Source of the DNA: an uncultured Spirochaetia bacterium
GTDB taxonomy: Bacteria; Spirochaetota; UBA4802; JAGODF01
Assembly (NCBI GenBank): GCA_937967705.1
Contig: CALCJG010000307.1
Location: 1 to 28,186 of the forward strand
DNA: 28,186 nucleotides
Reading direction: 5' to 3'
Shown here piece by piece: positions 16,796 to 24,700 of this stretch; position 1 is the stretch's first letter, and every line of letters starts with the position of its first letter. Position numbers and translations under genes: made by a program. The notes beneath the pieces were generated by a model. That model made no database searches. It was not told where the DNA came from and was given only the letters and a program-made list of their open reading frames with translations.

Positions 16796-17824
16796 CTAAC
16801 CATCACTCATCTCCCTTTTGAGACGGTGAATGTAATCAATCTCACCTGGATCCCTGCCTTTCTGTACAGCATAAAAATAGGATATCCAATCTGTTAAATA
16901 GATCAAATCCCAAATTCTCCTCTTGAGGCTATCCTTGTCGCTTTCGAGTCTTATTACATCGAGACCAATTTCCCTGAAAATCGTTTCCATAATTCTGAAA
17001 CGCCTGACAACTCTCGGGTGATCATCTTTGTCCCTAATGTGAAAAGCGACCATCGGGGTTCTATCCCTATCCCATTGCTCCCATCCGATGATCTCATTGT
17101 GATTCATCTCCGGAAGTATATTATGAAAAGCATGAATTTTACTGTTTTCATTGAGCTGGCCCTTGAAGCGCATGCCTAGAGAATCCGTTGAATCCGCAAC
17201 CGTATAGACGACAGGGACTTTATCCCCTATTCTCTCTGCAATACCCTGAGCAGGGTTGCCCTCCTTGACATAAAAAGTTCCCTGTTCCTGCATGTCCCTG
17301 ATGACCTGATTTATCACACCATCCTGACTGGGAATGATACTTAACTCCTGTAATATTTTAAGGAGAGAAAAAAAACTGTTATAGAGGGCGTAGCGGGGCT
17401 GAAAACCCGGCTGGAGATCAATCACGGGAAAGCCACCCTCCCGGGCAAGCTCCTTTATAATACCCCCTGTCGTGAGGCAGATGATGTTCGCCCCTGTATT
17501 CATCGCCTTCCTGAAAACCGAGATCGTCTCTTCCGTATTTCCTGAATAGGAACTCAGGATCACCAGGGTACTTCCATCAACCCAGGGGGGCAGGCCGTAG
17601 CCCCGGTTTACGAAAAAAGGGAGCTTCAGTTCCTCCTGGAGAAAGTTGCGCACGACATCACCGCTGATGGCAGATCCCCCCATACCGCTTACGAGGATGC
17701 TGCGCATTGCATTTTTCTTACAGACCCCCAGATCAACAGTGCGATGCCAGGCATGTTCAATCTGCTTATAAGAATCCCTCAAGACTTCAAAGAGATTGCC
17801 CGGATCAATCAAGGTAGATTGCAT
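16796..17824 (-). CDS. Bifunctional phosphoglucose/phosphomannose isomerase-like SIS protein
   Basis: This 342-residue protein resembles the archaeal/bacterial PGI/PMI family, which interconverts glucose 6-phosphate or mannose 6-phosphate with fructose 6-phosphate. The first SIS domain contains SGMGGSAISGD (about 46-56) and SSYSGNTEE (91-99), the sugar-phosphate binding loops. The family-specific active-site segment PEMNHNEIIGWE is at about 238-249, within the C-terminal bact-PGI_C domain. The frame is open further upstream into the AraC gene, but the ATG at 17824 fits the family length. It has GGAGG about 10 nt and GGGAG 2 nt upstream. ATGs at 17833 and 17851 are alternatives. It lies 91 bp after the AraC-type sensor gene, so co-transcription and sugar-responsive control are plausible. 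Confidence 0.9.
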   Translation of the reverse strand: MQSTLIDPGNLFEVLRDSYKQIEHAWHRTVDLGVCKKNAMRSILVSGMGGSAISGDVVRNFLQEELKLPFFVNRGYGLPPWVDGSTLVILSSYSGNTEETISVFRKAMNTGANIICLTTGGIIKELAREGGFPVIDLQPGFQPRYALYNSFFSLLKILQELSIIPSQDGVINQVIRDMQEQGTFYVKEGNPAQGIAERIGDKVPVVYTVADSTDSLGMRFKGQLNENSKIHAFHNILPEMNHNEIIGWEQWDRDRTPMVAFHIRDKDDHPRVVRRFRIMETIFREIGLDVIRLESDKDSLKRRIWDLIYLTDWISYFYAVQKGRDPGEIDYIHRLKREMSDG

Positions 17825-17915
17825 TTCTCCCATTCCTCCATGATCCGGCATTATGAAAAAGTCTACATGGCTGGCAAGCAAAATTCCTTTTACAACAAGA
17901 GTAGAGAAGGCATGT

Positions 17916-19520
17916 TCACTCCCTATTCTGTATCCTTCGGTATTTCTTTGGAGTATACCCCGTAAGCTTCTTGAATATTCTATGGAAATGGACCAGGCTT
18001 TCAAATCCCACATGATAACCTATGTCGATGACCTGTATATCCGTGTCCTTCAACAAATCCTTGGCCACCTCAACCCTTTTTCGGTTGATAAACGAGGAGA
18101 TATTGCAACCCGTCGTCTTACGGAACAGCTGCCCCAGGTAATCCTCGTTGAGGTTGAATCTCCTGGCTAGCTTTTTACGGTCATAGGTTTCCTGGTAATT
18201 CTCCTCCAGATACTTGATAACATCATAGATGGCGTCCCGGGGCTCTGGTTTTCTATCCCGATTATTGAGCTGAAAAGCCACTCTGCTGAGCTTTCGTGAT
18301 TTCTGGAGAACCCTATTCGCCAATTCTGCGTTTTCGGTTCTAATGCTCTTATACTCTGTGATAAATATAATCAGTGTACCCGCAATGGGGGGAACAATAT
18401 AAAAGGATATAATGGGCGGAAATGTATAAAACCTAAAATCAATCAGGTGATAATAGAGAAAGAAAGTCGATACCACAAGGGCAAATGCGGTAAAAACGAA
18501 CAAGTGCCGGCGTACTCTTTTTTTCTTCCGGAACAAGATATAGAGAAATAGATAGAAAATAACGTAGATGCTTACAACAATAAGAGCGAAGTTCCTTCCT
18601 GTTTCCTTCAAAAATCTGCTGTTTGGTGCCAATACGATGAGGGATTCCACTATTACAAGAAGAATCACGGAAATTACCGTGACTGTTTTATTATAATGTC
18701 CGAAAAACCCCTGGGCAAACATAACAATAAAAAAATATACGACCGGGAAAAGACCGTAGAGCAGCTTGAATCTGAGAAAACCATCGATATCGATGAACCC
18801 GAGTAAGAGCATATGTATGAGAAATACAAAAATAATAATAAAACCCGAATAGACCATTTCCATATACTTCTTATACTGGAAAAGGACAAAAAGGAACAGG
18901 ACGGCCAGAAGTAAAATCATCCATATCGCATTGATATTAGCCACATCGATGATCTCTTCAACCCATTGGGTGTATTGACTCAAGGGCCTTTTAGAAAATA
19001 ATGACAGATCACCATGAATACCGGAAATAATGTGTGAAAAAACACGAAGGTTGATCGTATTGACATCATTGCATCTCACAAGATTCGCTGGAATACCATA
19101 CCAGCGCTTCTTCATCCAGGCAAATCCATATTTCAATGGATTTGTTTTTTGAGGGAAATAACCGCTGCACCCCACCAAAACCCCGTTGAACCTCACCTCG
19201 TCAGCAACAGCAATCTTGCCAAGGGATAGCACAAGCATGTCATTACAAAACTCCCTGTTGATGAAAACCTCTTTCCTCAATACTATAAAGCCGGTTAGAT
19301 CATCATTATCGGAGCAGTATCCATGAAAGCTTCCGGGAAGCCTGATTCTTTGCGATACCGGGCCTGTATGAGCAGACTCAGGTGGAATATCTCCACAGCC
19401 TGCAATCTGCCATTCACCGCTCAGATCAATACGTGCACCCATCTCTCCAATGCCGTTACACGAAAACAGAAATAATGCCATAAACAGGCACCTGAAAATA
19501 CTCCAGGATCTGTAGCACAT
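17916..19520 (-). CDS. Membrane-bound AraC-family regulator with jelly-roll sensor, copy 1
   Basis: This 534-residue protein combines four parts. First is a lipoprotein signal peptide ending in LFLFSC (C21). Second is an extracytoplasmic domain (about 30-185) resembling the sugar-binding jelly roll of GH2 glycosidases or the 7TMR-DISM extracellular domain (IDLSGEWQI, GKIAVADEVRFNGVLVG). Third are about seven hydrophobic spans (about 195-400). Fourth is a C-terminal AraC-type double helix-turn-helix (about 430-530), with LARRFNLNEDYLGQLFRK, DIGYHVGFESLVHFHRIFKK and TGYTPKKYR. It should bind DNA from the membrane after sensing a periplasmic or surface ligand. The ATG at 19520 follows AGAGGG. 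The TTG at 19538 has no ribosome site. It is a tandem paralogue of the gene at 19784-21373 and lies upstream of the PGI/PMI-like gene. The ligand is unknown. A carbohydrate is an inference. Confidence 0.9.
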   Translation of the reverse strand: MCYRSWSIFRCLFMALFLFSCNGIGEMGARIDLSGEWQIAGCGDIPPESAHTGPVSQRIRLPGSFHGYCSDNDDLTGFIVLRKEVFINREFCNDMLVLSLGKIAVADEVRFNGVLVGCSGYFPQKTNPLKYGFAWMKKRWYGIPANLVRCNDVNTINLRVFSHIISGIHGDLSLFSKRPLSQYTQWVEEIIDVANINAIWMILLLAVLFLFVLFQYKKYMEMVYSGFIIIFVFLIHMLLLGFIDIDGFLRFKLLYGLFPVVYFFIVMFAQGFFGHYNKTVTVISVILLVIVESLIVLAPNSRFLKETGRNFALIVVSIYVIFYLFLYILFRKKKRVRRHLFVFTAFALVVSTFFLYYHLIDFRFYTFPPIISFYIVPPIAGTLIIFITEYKSIRTENAELANRVLQKSRKLSRVAFQLNNRDRKPEPRDAIYDVIKYLEENYQETYDRKKLARRFNLNEDYLGQLFRKTTGCNISSFINRKRVEVAKDLLKDTDIQVIDIGYHVGFESLVHFHRIFKKLTGYTPKKYRRIQNRE

Positions 19521-19783
19521 ATTCCCTCTTGCACTCAATATTGTAGTTAGTCACCGGAATAGTAAGATTGGTCATGCTATATTGATGTCAGGCATGGACA
19601 ATCATACTTCATCGACTATTATTTTCATGATAAAATTCCAGAATACTACCTTATAATTCATCAGGAAAAAGATGATTGGGATTGTTCATTTTTTGGACAG
19701 CGTAAATACAAGATGTGATTATGCCATTATATTTTTAGCATAAAGGCATACTTGTTCCGTCTAAATAATATCGTTTCTCAATT

Positions 19784-21373
19784 CTACATTTTACGATATT
19801 CGTTGGGGGTATAACCCGTAAGCTTCTTGAATATTCTATGGAAATGGACCAGGCTTTCAAAACCCACATGATAGCCCACATCGATGACCCGTATATCCGT
19901 GTCCTTCAGCATCTCCTTGGCGACCTCAATCCTCTTCCGGTTGATAAACGAGGAGATATTGTAACCCGTCGTCTTACGAAACACCTGCCCCAGGTAGTCC
20001 TCGTTGAGGTTGAATCTCCTGGCCAGCTTTTTGCGGTCATAGGTTTCCTGATAGTTATCTTCCAGATATTTGATGACATCGTAGATGGCGTCCCGGGGTT
20101 CAGGTTTGGCACCCTTTCGGTTAATGACATTCAGCATCTTGTTTAGCCGCTGAGATTTCCTGAGAAGCATCTGAGCCAGGGATTCCTTCTCCGTGCGGAT
20201 ATTCTTATAGTCCAGTATGAACACGAAGATAATCCCCGCAAGAGCCAGGGCGGGATGGAACATGATTACCGGCGGCATGGAATAGAACCTGTGGTCCAGA
20301 AGGTAATAATAGGTATAAACCGTCGAAGCCACAAGAGGAACTGCAGCAATGAGAAAGACGCTATACCGCCGGGGATTCTTAATCAGCACCATCAAATAGA
20401 CCGTCGTATAATACAGTATATAAAGGGTGATGATGGCGAGACAGACCCTCAACGCCGTATCTATAAGAAAACGACTATGGGGAGCCAGAAACACAAAAAG
20501 CTCCGCAACAATGAGCAGACCTGCCGCAATGACCGTGGCTATCCGGCTGGTGTATTCAAAAAAGCCATGAGCGAACATGATTATAAAGAAATAAATCATG
20601 GGAAACAGACCGATGAGCAGCTTAAAGCGAACTAGACCTTCCAGATCATCCAGCCCCAAAAATATCAGATGTAAAAAAAAGACTGTGATGATGACCATAA
20701 CGGAATAGAGCATTTCCCAGTATTTCCGGTATTCATGGAGCACCATTAGAAAAACGATTGTCAGCATGAAAGTAAGCATAATAGCGTTCATGCTGGAAAC
20801 AGGGGTTAGGCTTTCAGTTAAATTCAAGTATCGGCTCCACGACCGGTAACGCAGAATTGCAAGATCTCCGTCGATGCCCGATATGACATGAGAAAAAACC
20901 CGTACACTAAGCAGATTATCCTCATTATAGCGAATGAGGTTTTCCGGGATATAATAAAGACGTTTTTTCATCCAGGCGAAACCGTACTGCAGGGGATTCC
21001 CTTCACCGGGGAAATAGCCGGAACTGCCGATCAGCACACCGTTAAAACGGACCTCATCGGCTACGGCGATTTTCCCAAGGGATAATATGAGCATGTCACC
21101 ACTGAAATCCCTGGAGATTCTGATCTTCCTTTCCAACTGCACCAGGCTTGTAAGATCATTATTACGGTGAACATATTCGTGCCAATATCCCGGCAACTTT
21201 ACCCGGTGAACGCTTCCCGTATGTTTTTGCCGGCACGAAGAATCTTCACAATTATTGACCGACCACTCCCCCCTGAGATCAATCCGGGTGCCGGATGAGG
21301 GATAACCTTGACAGGAATAGAGGGATATACCTAAGATCAGAAAAACAAAAAGTTTCAATAAAAAATGATTCAT
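19784..21373 (-). CDS. Membrane-bound AraC-family regulator with jelly-roll sensor, copy 2
   Basis: This 529-residue paralogue of the adjacent regulator has the same layout. It has a lipoprotein signal (ILGISLYSC, C21), a jelly-roll-like domain (RIDLRGEWSV, SLGKIAVADEVRFNGVLIG) and about seven membrane spans. An AraC-type DNA-binding domain ends in LTGYTPNEYRKM. The DNA-binding part is almost identical to copy 1, even at silent sites, while the membrane part has drifted. The ATG at 21373 is chosen because AAGG lies 7 nt upstream and it begins the signal peptide. The frame is open for 47 more codons without reason to use them. Upstream lies a TATAAT without a -35, with an inverted and a direct repeat nearby. 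The 263-bp gap to copy 1 shows no convincing terminator. Confidence 0.9.
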   Translation of the reverse strand: MNHFLLKLFVFLILGISLYSCQGYPSSGTRIDLRGEWSVNNCEDSSCRQKHTGSVHRVKLPGYWHEYVHRNNDLTSLVQLERKIRISRDFSGDMLILSLGKIAVADEVRFNGVLIGSSGYFPGEGNPLQYGFAWMKKRLYYIPENLIRYNEDNLLSVRVFSHVISGIDGDLAILRYRSWSRYLNLTESLTPVSSMNAIMLTFMLTIVFLMVLHEYRKYWEMLYSVMVIITVFFLHLIFLGLDDLEGLVRFKLLIGLFPMIYFFIIMFAHGFFEYTSRIATVIAAGLLIVAELFVFLAPHSRFLIDTALRVCLAIITLYILYYTTVYLMVLIKNPRRYSVFLIAAVPLVASTVYTYYYLLDHRFYSMPPVIMFHPALALAGIIFVFILDYKNIRTEKESLAQMLLRKSQRLNKMLNVINRKGAKPEPRDAIYDVIKYLEDNYQETYDRKKLARRFNLNEDYLGQVFRKTTGYNISSFINRKRIEVAKEMLKDTDIRVIDVGYHVGFESLVHFHRIFKKLTGYTPNEYRKM

Positions 21374-21409
21374 GATAAGCCTTGCACGCACAAAAACCGA
21401 TTTATTGGG

Positions 21410-21466
21410 ACTGTTTGATAGATTATAAACCATATATAATTGACACCCCTGCAAACTGTTTGTCAA
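21410..21466 (-). promoter_or_regulatory. Candidate activator-dependent promoter of regulator copy 2
   Basis: On the minus strand a perfect TATAAT (21427-21422) lies about 50 bp before the ATG but has no -35 at 16-18 bp. Upstream is a TTGACA/TGTCAA inverted repeat (21440-21445 and 21461-21466), with half-site centres 21 bp (two helical turns) apart. ACTGTTTG occurs as a direct repeat at 21410-21417 and 21455-21462. A good -10 without a -35, next to repeats, is typical of promoters needing an activator such as an AraC protein. Autoregulation is an inference. Confidence 0.4.
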
Positions 21467-21596
21467 TCGCAATACAACATCATTAATTAACTCCAATAAA
21501 GAACCCGGTAACATTCTTCATGAATGTTACTTTTCACAGAATCCGACCTCCTTTTTGAAAAGACATCCGGCATTCCTTCTCCCTGTGATCTCATTC

Positions 21597-21649
21597 ACCC
21601 CTAACCCCTGACCAGTTCAGGAGTTAGGGGTAATTATGTCATTACCCCT
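21597..21649 (+). promoter_or_regulatory. Two overlapping, mutually exclusive hairpins
   Basis: Hairpin 1 pairs 21597-21611 with 21617-21631: nine and five base pairs around one mismatch, with loop CCAGT. Hairpin 2 pairs AGGGGTAAT (21626-21634) with ATTACCCCT (21641-21649), perfect over nine pairs with loop TATGTC. They share 21626-21631, so only one can form at a time, as in attenuators. The site is about 145-195 bp upstream of the large repeat-protein gene. No U-run follows either stem, so it may be a protein-binding site, an RNA switch or a processed terminator. Confidence 0.5.
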
Positions 21650-21792
21650 GCAATATCCCCACAATCAAAAGGATTAAACCTCATCAATTTTGAACCATTT
21701 TGCTTCATGAACGTTAGGACAATCGTGTTTCTTCTAATTATATCTTATCCGACATCCAAAATATAAAAAACAAGATGATAAGAGGTCGATAT

Positions 21793-24700
21793 ATGAGAAT
21801 AGTGAGATGGATCGGATGGCTGATGCTCCTTCTTTTATGTCTCACAATAACTCCGGACTGTAGCGACAGTAACAATCCCACCCTTAGCCAGTCGGAATAT
21901 GCCCGAAACAAGCGAAACGACCTCAGCAATCCCCTCACCGAGGAGGAATTGATCGGTGCCATCGGATTTATGAATTATCAAACCCTCATCACATCGATCG
22001 GCAGGGATGAACTGGACCGGCTCGTTTACGGTCCCGGACTAAGCAATTTTACGATACTCATTAACATCATTGGCGATGTCAACAAGCTCGTTGACCTTCT
22101 TACCGGCAGCAACGCCCTGGTGGCCAATGAAGTTGTCGACCTCCTGGATAAAACCGATACCGCCATAGCCGAGGAGAATCCGCCCTCGGACGACACCATC
22201 GGAAAAATCGCCAACCTGATCAACAACGTTGAGGACATGAATTACCTCAAGGATATCGTCCATGGTGTCGTAACCTTCAACGGCAAGACCGGCATGGAAC
22301 GTCTGACCCTTATGGTCGCCCTTGTAGACGAATACAGAAACACCATGCCCATCATCCTCAATCAGACCTGCAATGTTTATGAAAACCAGGTCAAGCTGCT
22401 GAGGATACTGAACAATACCCTCGATTTAAGAAAGTTGACGACCATCATCAACGAATTGACCGCCCTGGAAAACATGACCGGGATCATCAACAACATCACC
22501 AATCCCAATAACGGATCACCCCAGGTCAACCCCGACGGAACCTATTCATTGATTACCACCCTCAACCGCATCAACAATCCTTCGATTCTCGCAGACCTCA
22601 TCAACAATCTCAATGTAACTGGAGTTGTCGGCAATGATGACAACTTTGAAACTGGGGACTTCAAAGCCCAGAACTGGGCACTCTCCGGAAACCAGCAATG
22701 GAAGGTTACCTCCGATGGTTCTCATCCCAAAGCCGCTTGTATAGGAAAGGCTGGAATCAACCCTCTGGGGAACGGCCAGATCGCCTCCCTGGAGATGACG
22801 GTTAACCTGACTGTGTCAGGCGCTGTAAGCTATGCCCGCAGAGTCAGTTCGGAAAGCGGGAAGGATTACCTGAAATTCTATGTGGATGACGTGCTGGTTA
22901 ATATAACCTCGGGCGATGCCTCCTGGGGCGCCGCTTCCTCAGCAACACTTGGCGCCGGTATTCATCGTCTACGATGGGAATACGAGAAGGATGATACCGG
23001 CAGCGCCGGAGACGACTGCGCCTGCATTGATGACATTACCGTGCCGGGAAACCGGGGTGCGGATCTTCTCCCCTATAAGAAAGTAGCCATTCTTTTAAAT
23101 CGTCTCACTCTCTCATCGGAAAACACCATATCCGACGTTCTCAACGGGCTGACACAGGTGGGGCTGAACAACATCGTTAACGTTATCAACAAGACGGCTT
23201 TCCCCTCGGATGCCGGTGCAGAGCCCAAAATGGTAACCATCGCCAATAACCTTACAGCAGTGAGCACCCTGGTGAGTGTTTTAAACAACCTGGTGGGGGA
23301 CGCAGCAAGCAAACATGTCGTAGACGTAATCGACTACGCAACGGATATCACCAAGGTCTACCGGCTGATAAATGAGCTCAACGGCCCTCCCGGTGAAAAA
23401 ATGTACCTGATCCTGAACGGGCTGGACGGCGCCGGTGCCGCGGCGATGGTGCGCATTCTCAACGGTGTTTCCCTGGACGACATGAAGACCATCGTCAACG
23501 GCGCAATCAGCACCTCCTACATGCCGGAAATCTTCAACAACCTGGCCCTTCACGGTTCCTCCATCGTCACGACGGGACAGACATCTTATCCCACCGCCTC
23601 AGGAAGAATGATCGAGATCATCAACACCATCAGCGGAGGCGGCTACAATCTCACCATCTCCTACCACATGGTACGCCTGGTCAATGATCTCTCCGGCGGT
23701 TCTGGTGCAATGGGAGCCTCCTTCATAGGAAAAATCCTGAGCGGCCTCAAGAATCCCGAAGGCGTACCCAAGATGATCGGCATCATGAACAATCTTTACC
23801 AGAATGACGAATCCAATAAGTATACTGACCCCCTCTGCGGGGGAACCGGGGAATACTACTACCCGGTCTACACCTACAGCAATACGTCCGACGTTAACCT
23901 TTCTCCCTATTCCACTTCCTATTCCAACATCAGCGTAACCGGAGGCCCCACTTCCATATGGGATGCCCGTGCAAAGGTCAATGTAATTTACGATTATGAT
24001 ACCGATCTTGAACTGAGCCTCATCTCCCCTGCCAGCATAGAGGTTCCTCTCGCCATCAACCGGGGAGGGCTAAACGCCAACTATATCAACACAGTCTTTG
24101 ACGATGCGGCATCCACGGCCATTTCCAGCGGATCGGCCCCCTTTACAGGAACCTACCGCCCAGAAAGTCTTCTGTCTGCCTTTGACGGACAGAATTCCAA
24201 CGGGACATGGAGATTCAAGGTAAAACAGGAATATTGTTGTTACTACGGCAAGATTGACAGTTGGACACTCTATATCACTGAGCGTCAGGTGGCCGGCTCT
24301 GTCGGATGCACTACCGACATCTTTGGCCGCCTGACCACTTTTATTAACGACCTGGGTGCCACAGGAGCGGATAATACTGTCAACCTCATCAACAGCGTCA
24401 ATCTTTCCAAGATTTCCAACCTTACGAATCTCATCAAGGATGTGAAGAGGATTCGATATATCTCCGACGTCATCAACAATCTGAGCAATGTTAAACTGAT
24501 GGCCACCATCCTCAACGATCCCGTACTACAGGTCTCCCGGATGCGCCAGATTTTGGATACCATGGGCAATAAGAGCTATCCCGCTCACGAGCCGCCCTCT
24601 CCGCGTTACACGGATGCCATGAGCACGGCGACCAATGACGGTTTGGGCCGGCTTACCGTGCTCATAAACGAGGTCGTGACGACGGACGGAGCCACCAACA

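Larger units (their letters stand above)
21374..21792. other. Gene-free divergent intergenic region (419 bp)
   Basis: This is the only gap over 300 bp. Its left part (21410-21466) holds the presumed promoter and operator repeats of the copy 2 regulator. Its middle (21597-21649) holds two mutually exclusive hairpins. The right part, 21660-21790, is AT-rich and should carry the promoter of the large plus-strand gene, but I found no convincing -35/-10 pair there. No tRNA or conserved small gene was seen. A short frame to 21962 on the minus strand is a shadow. Confidence 0.6.

Noticed and set aside
19700..19783. TATGCC/GGCATA inverted repeat after regulator copy 2 as a terminator
   Set aside because: The arms are six bases with a large AT-rich loop and no following U-run. 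This is expected by chance in such AT-rich DNA.
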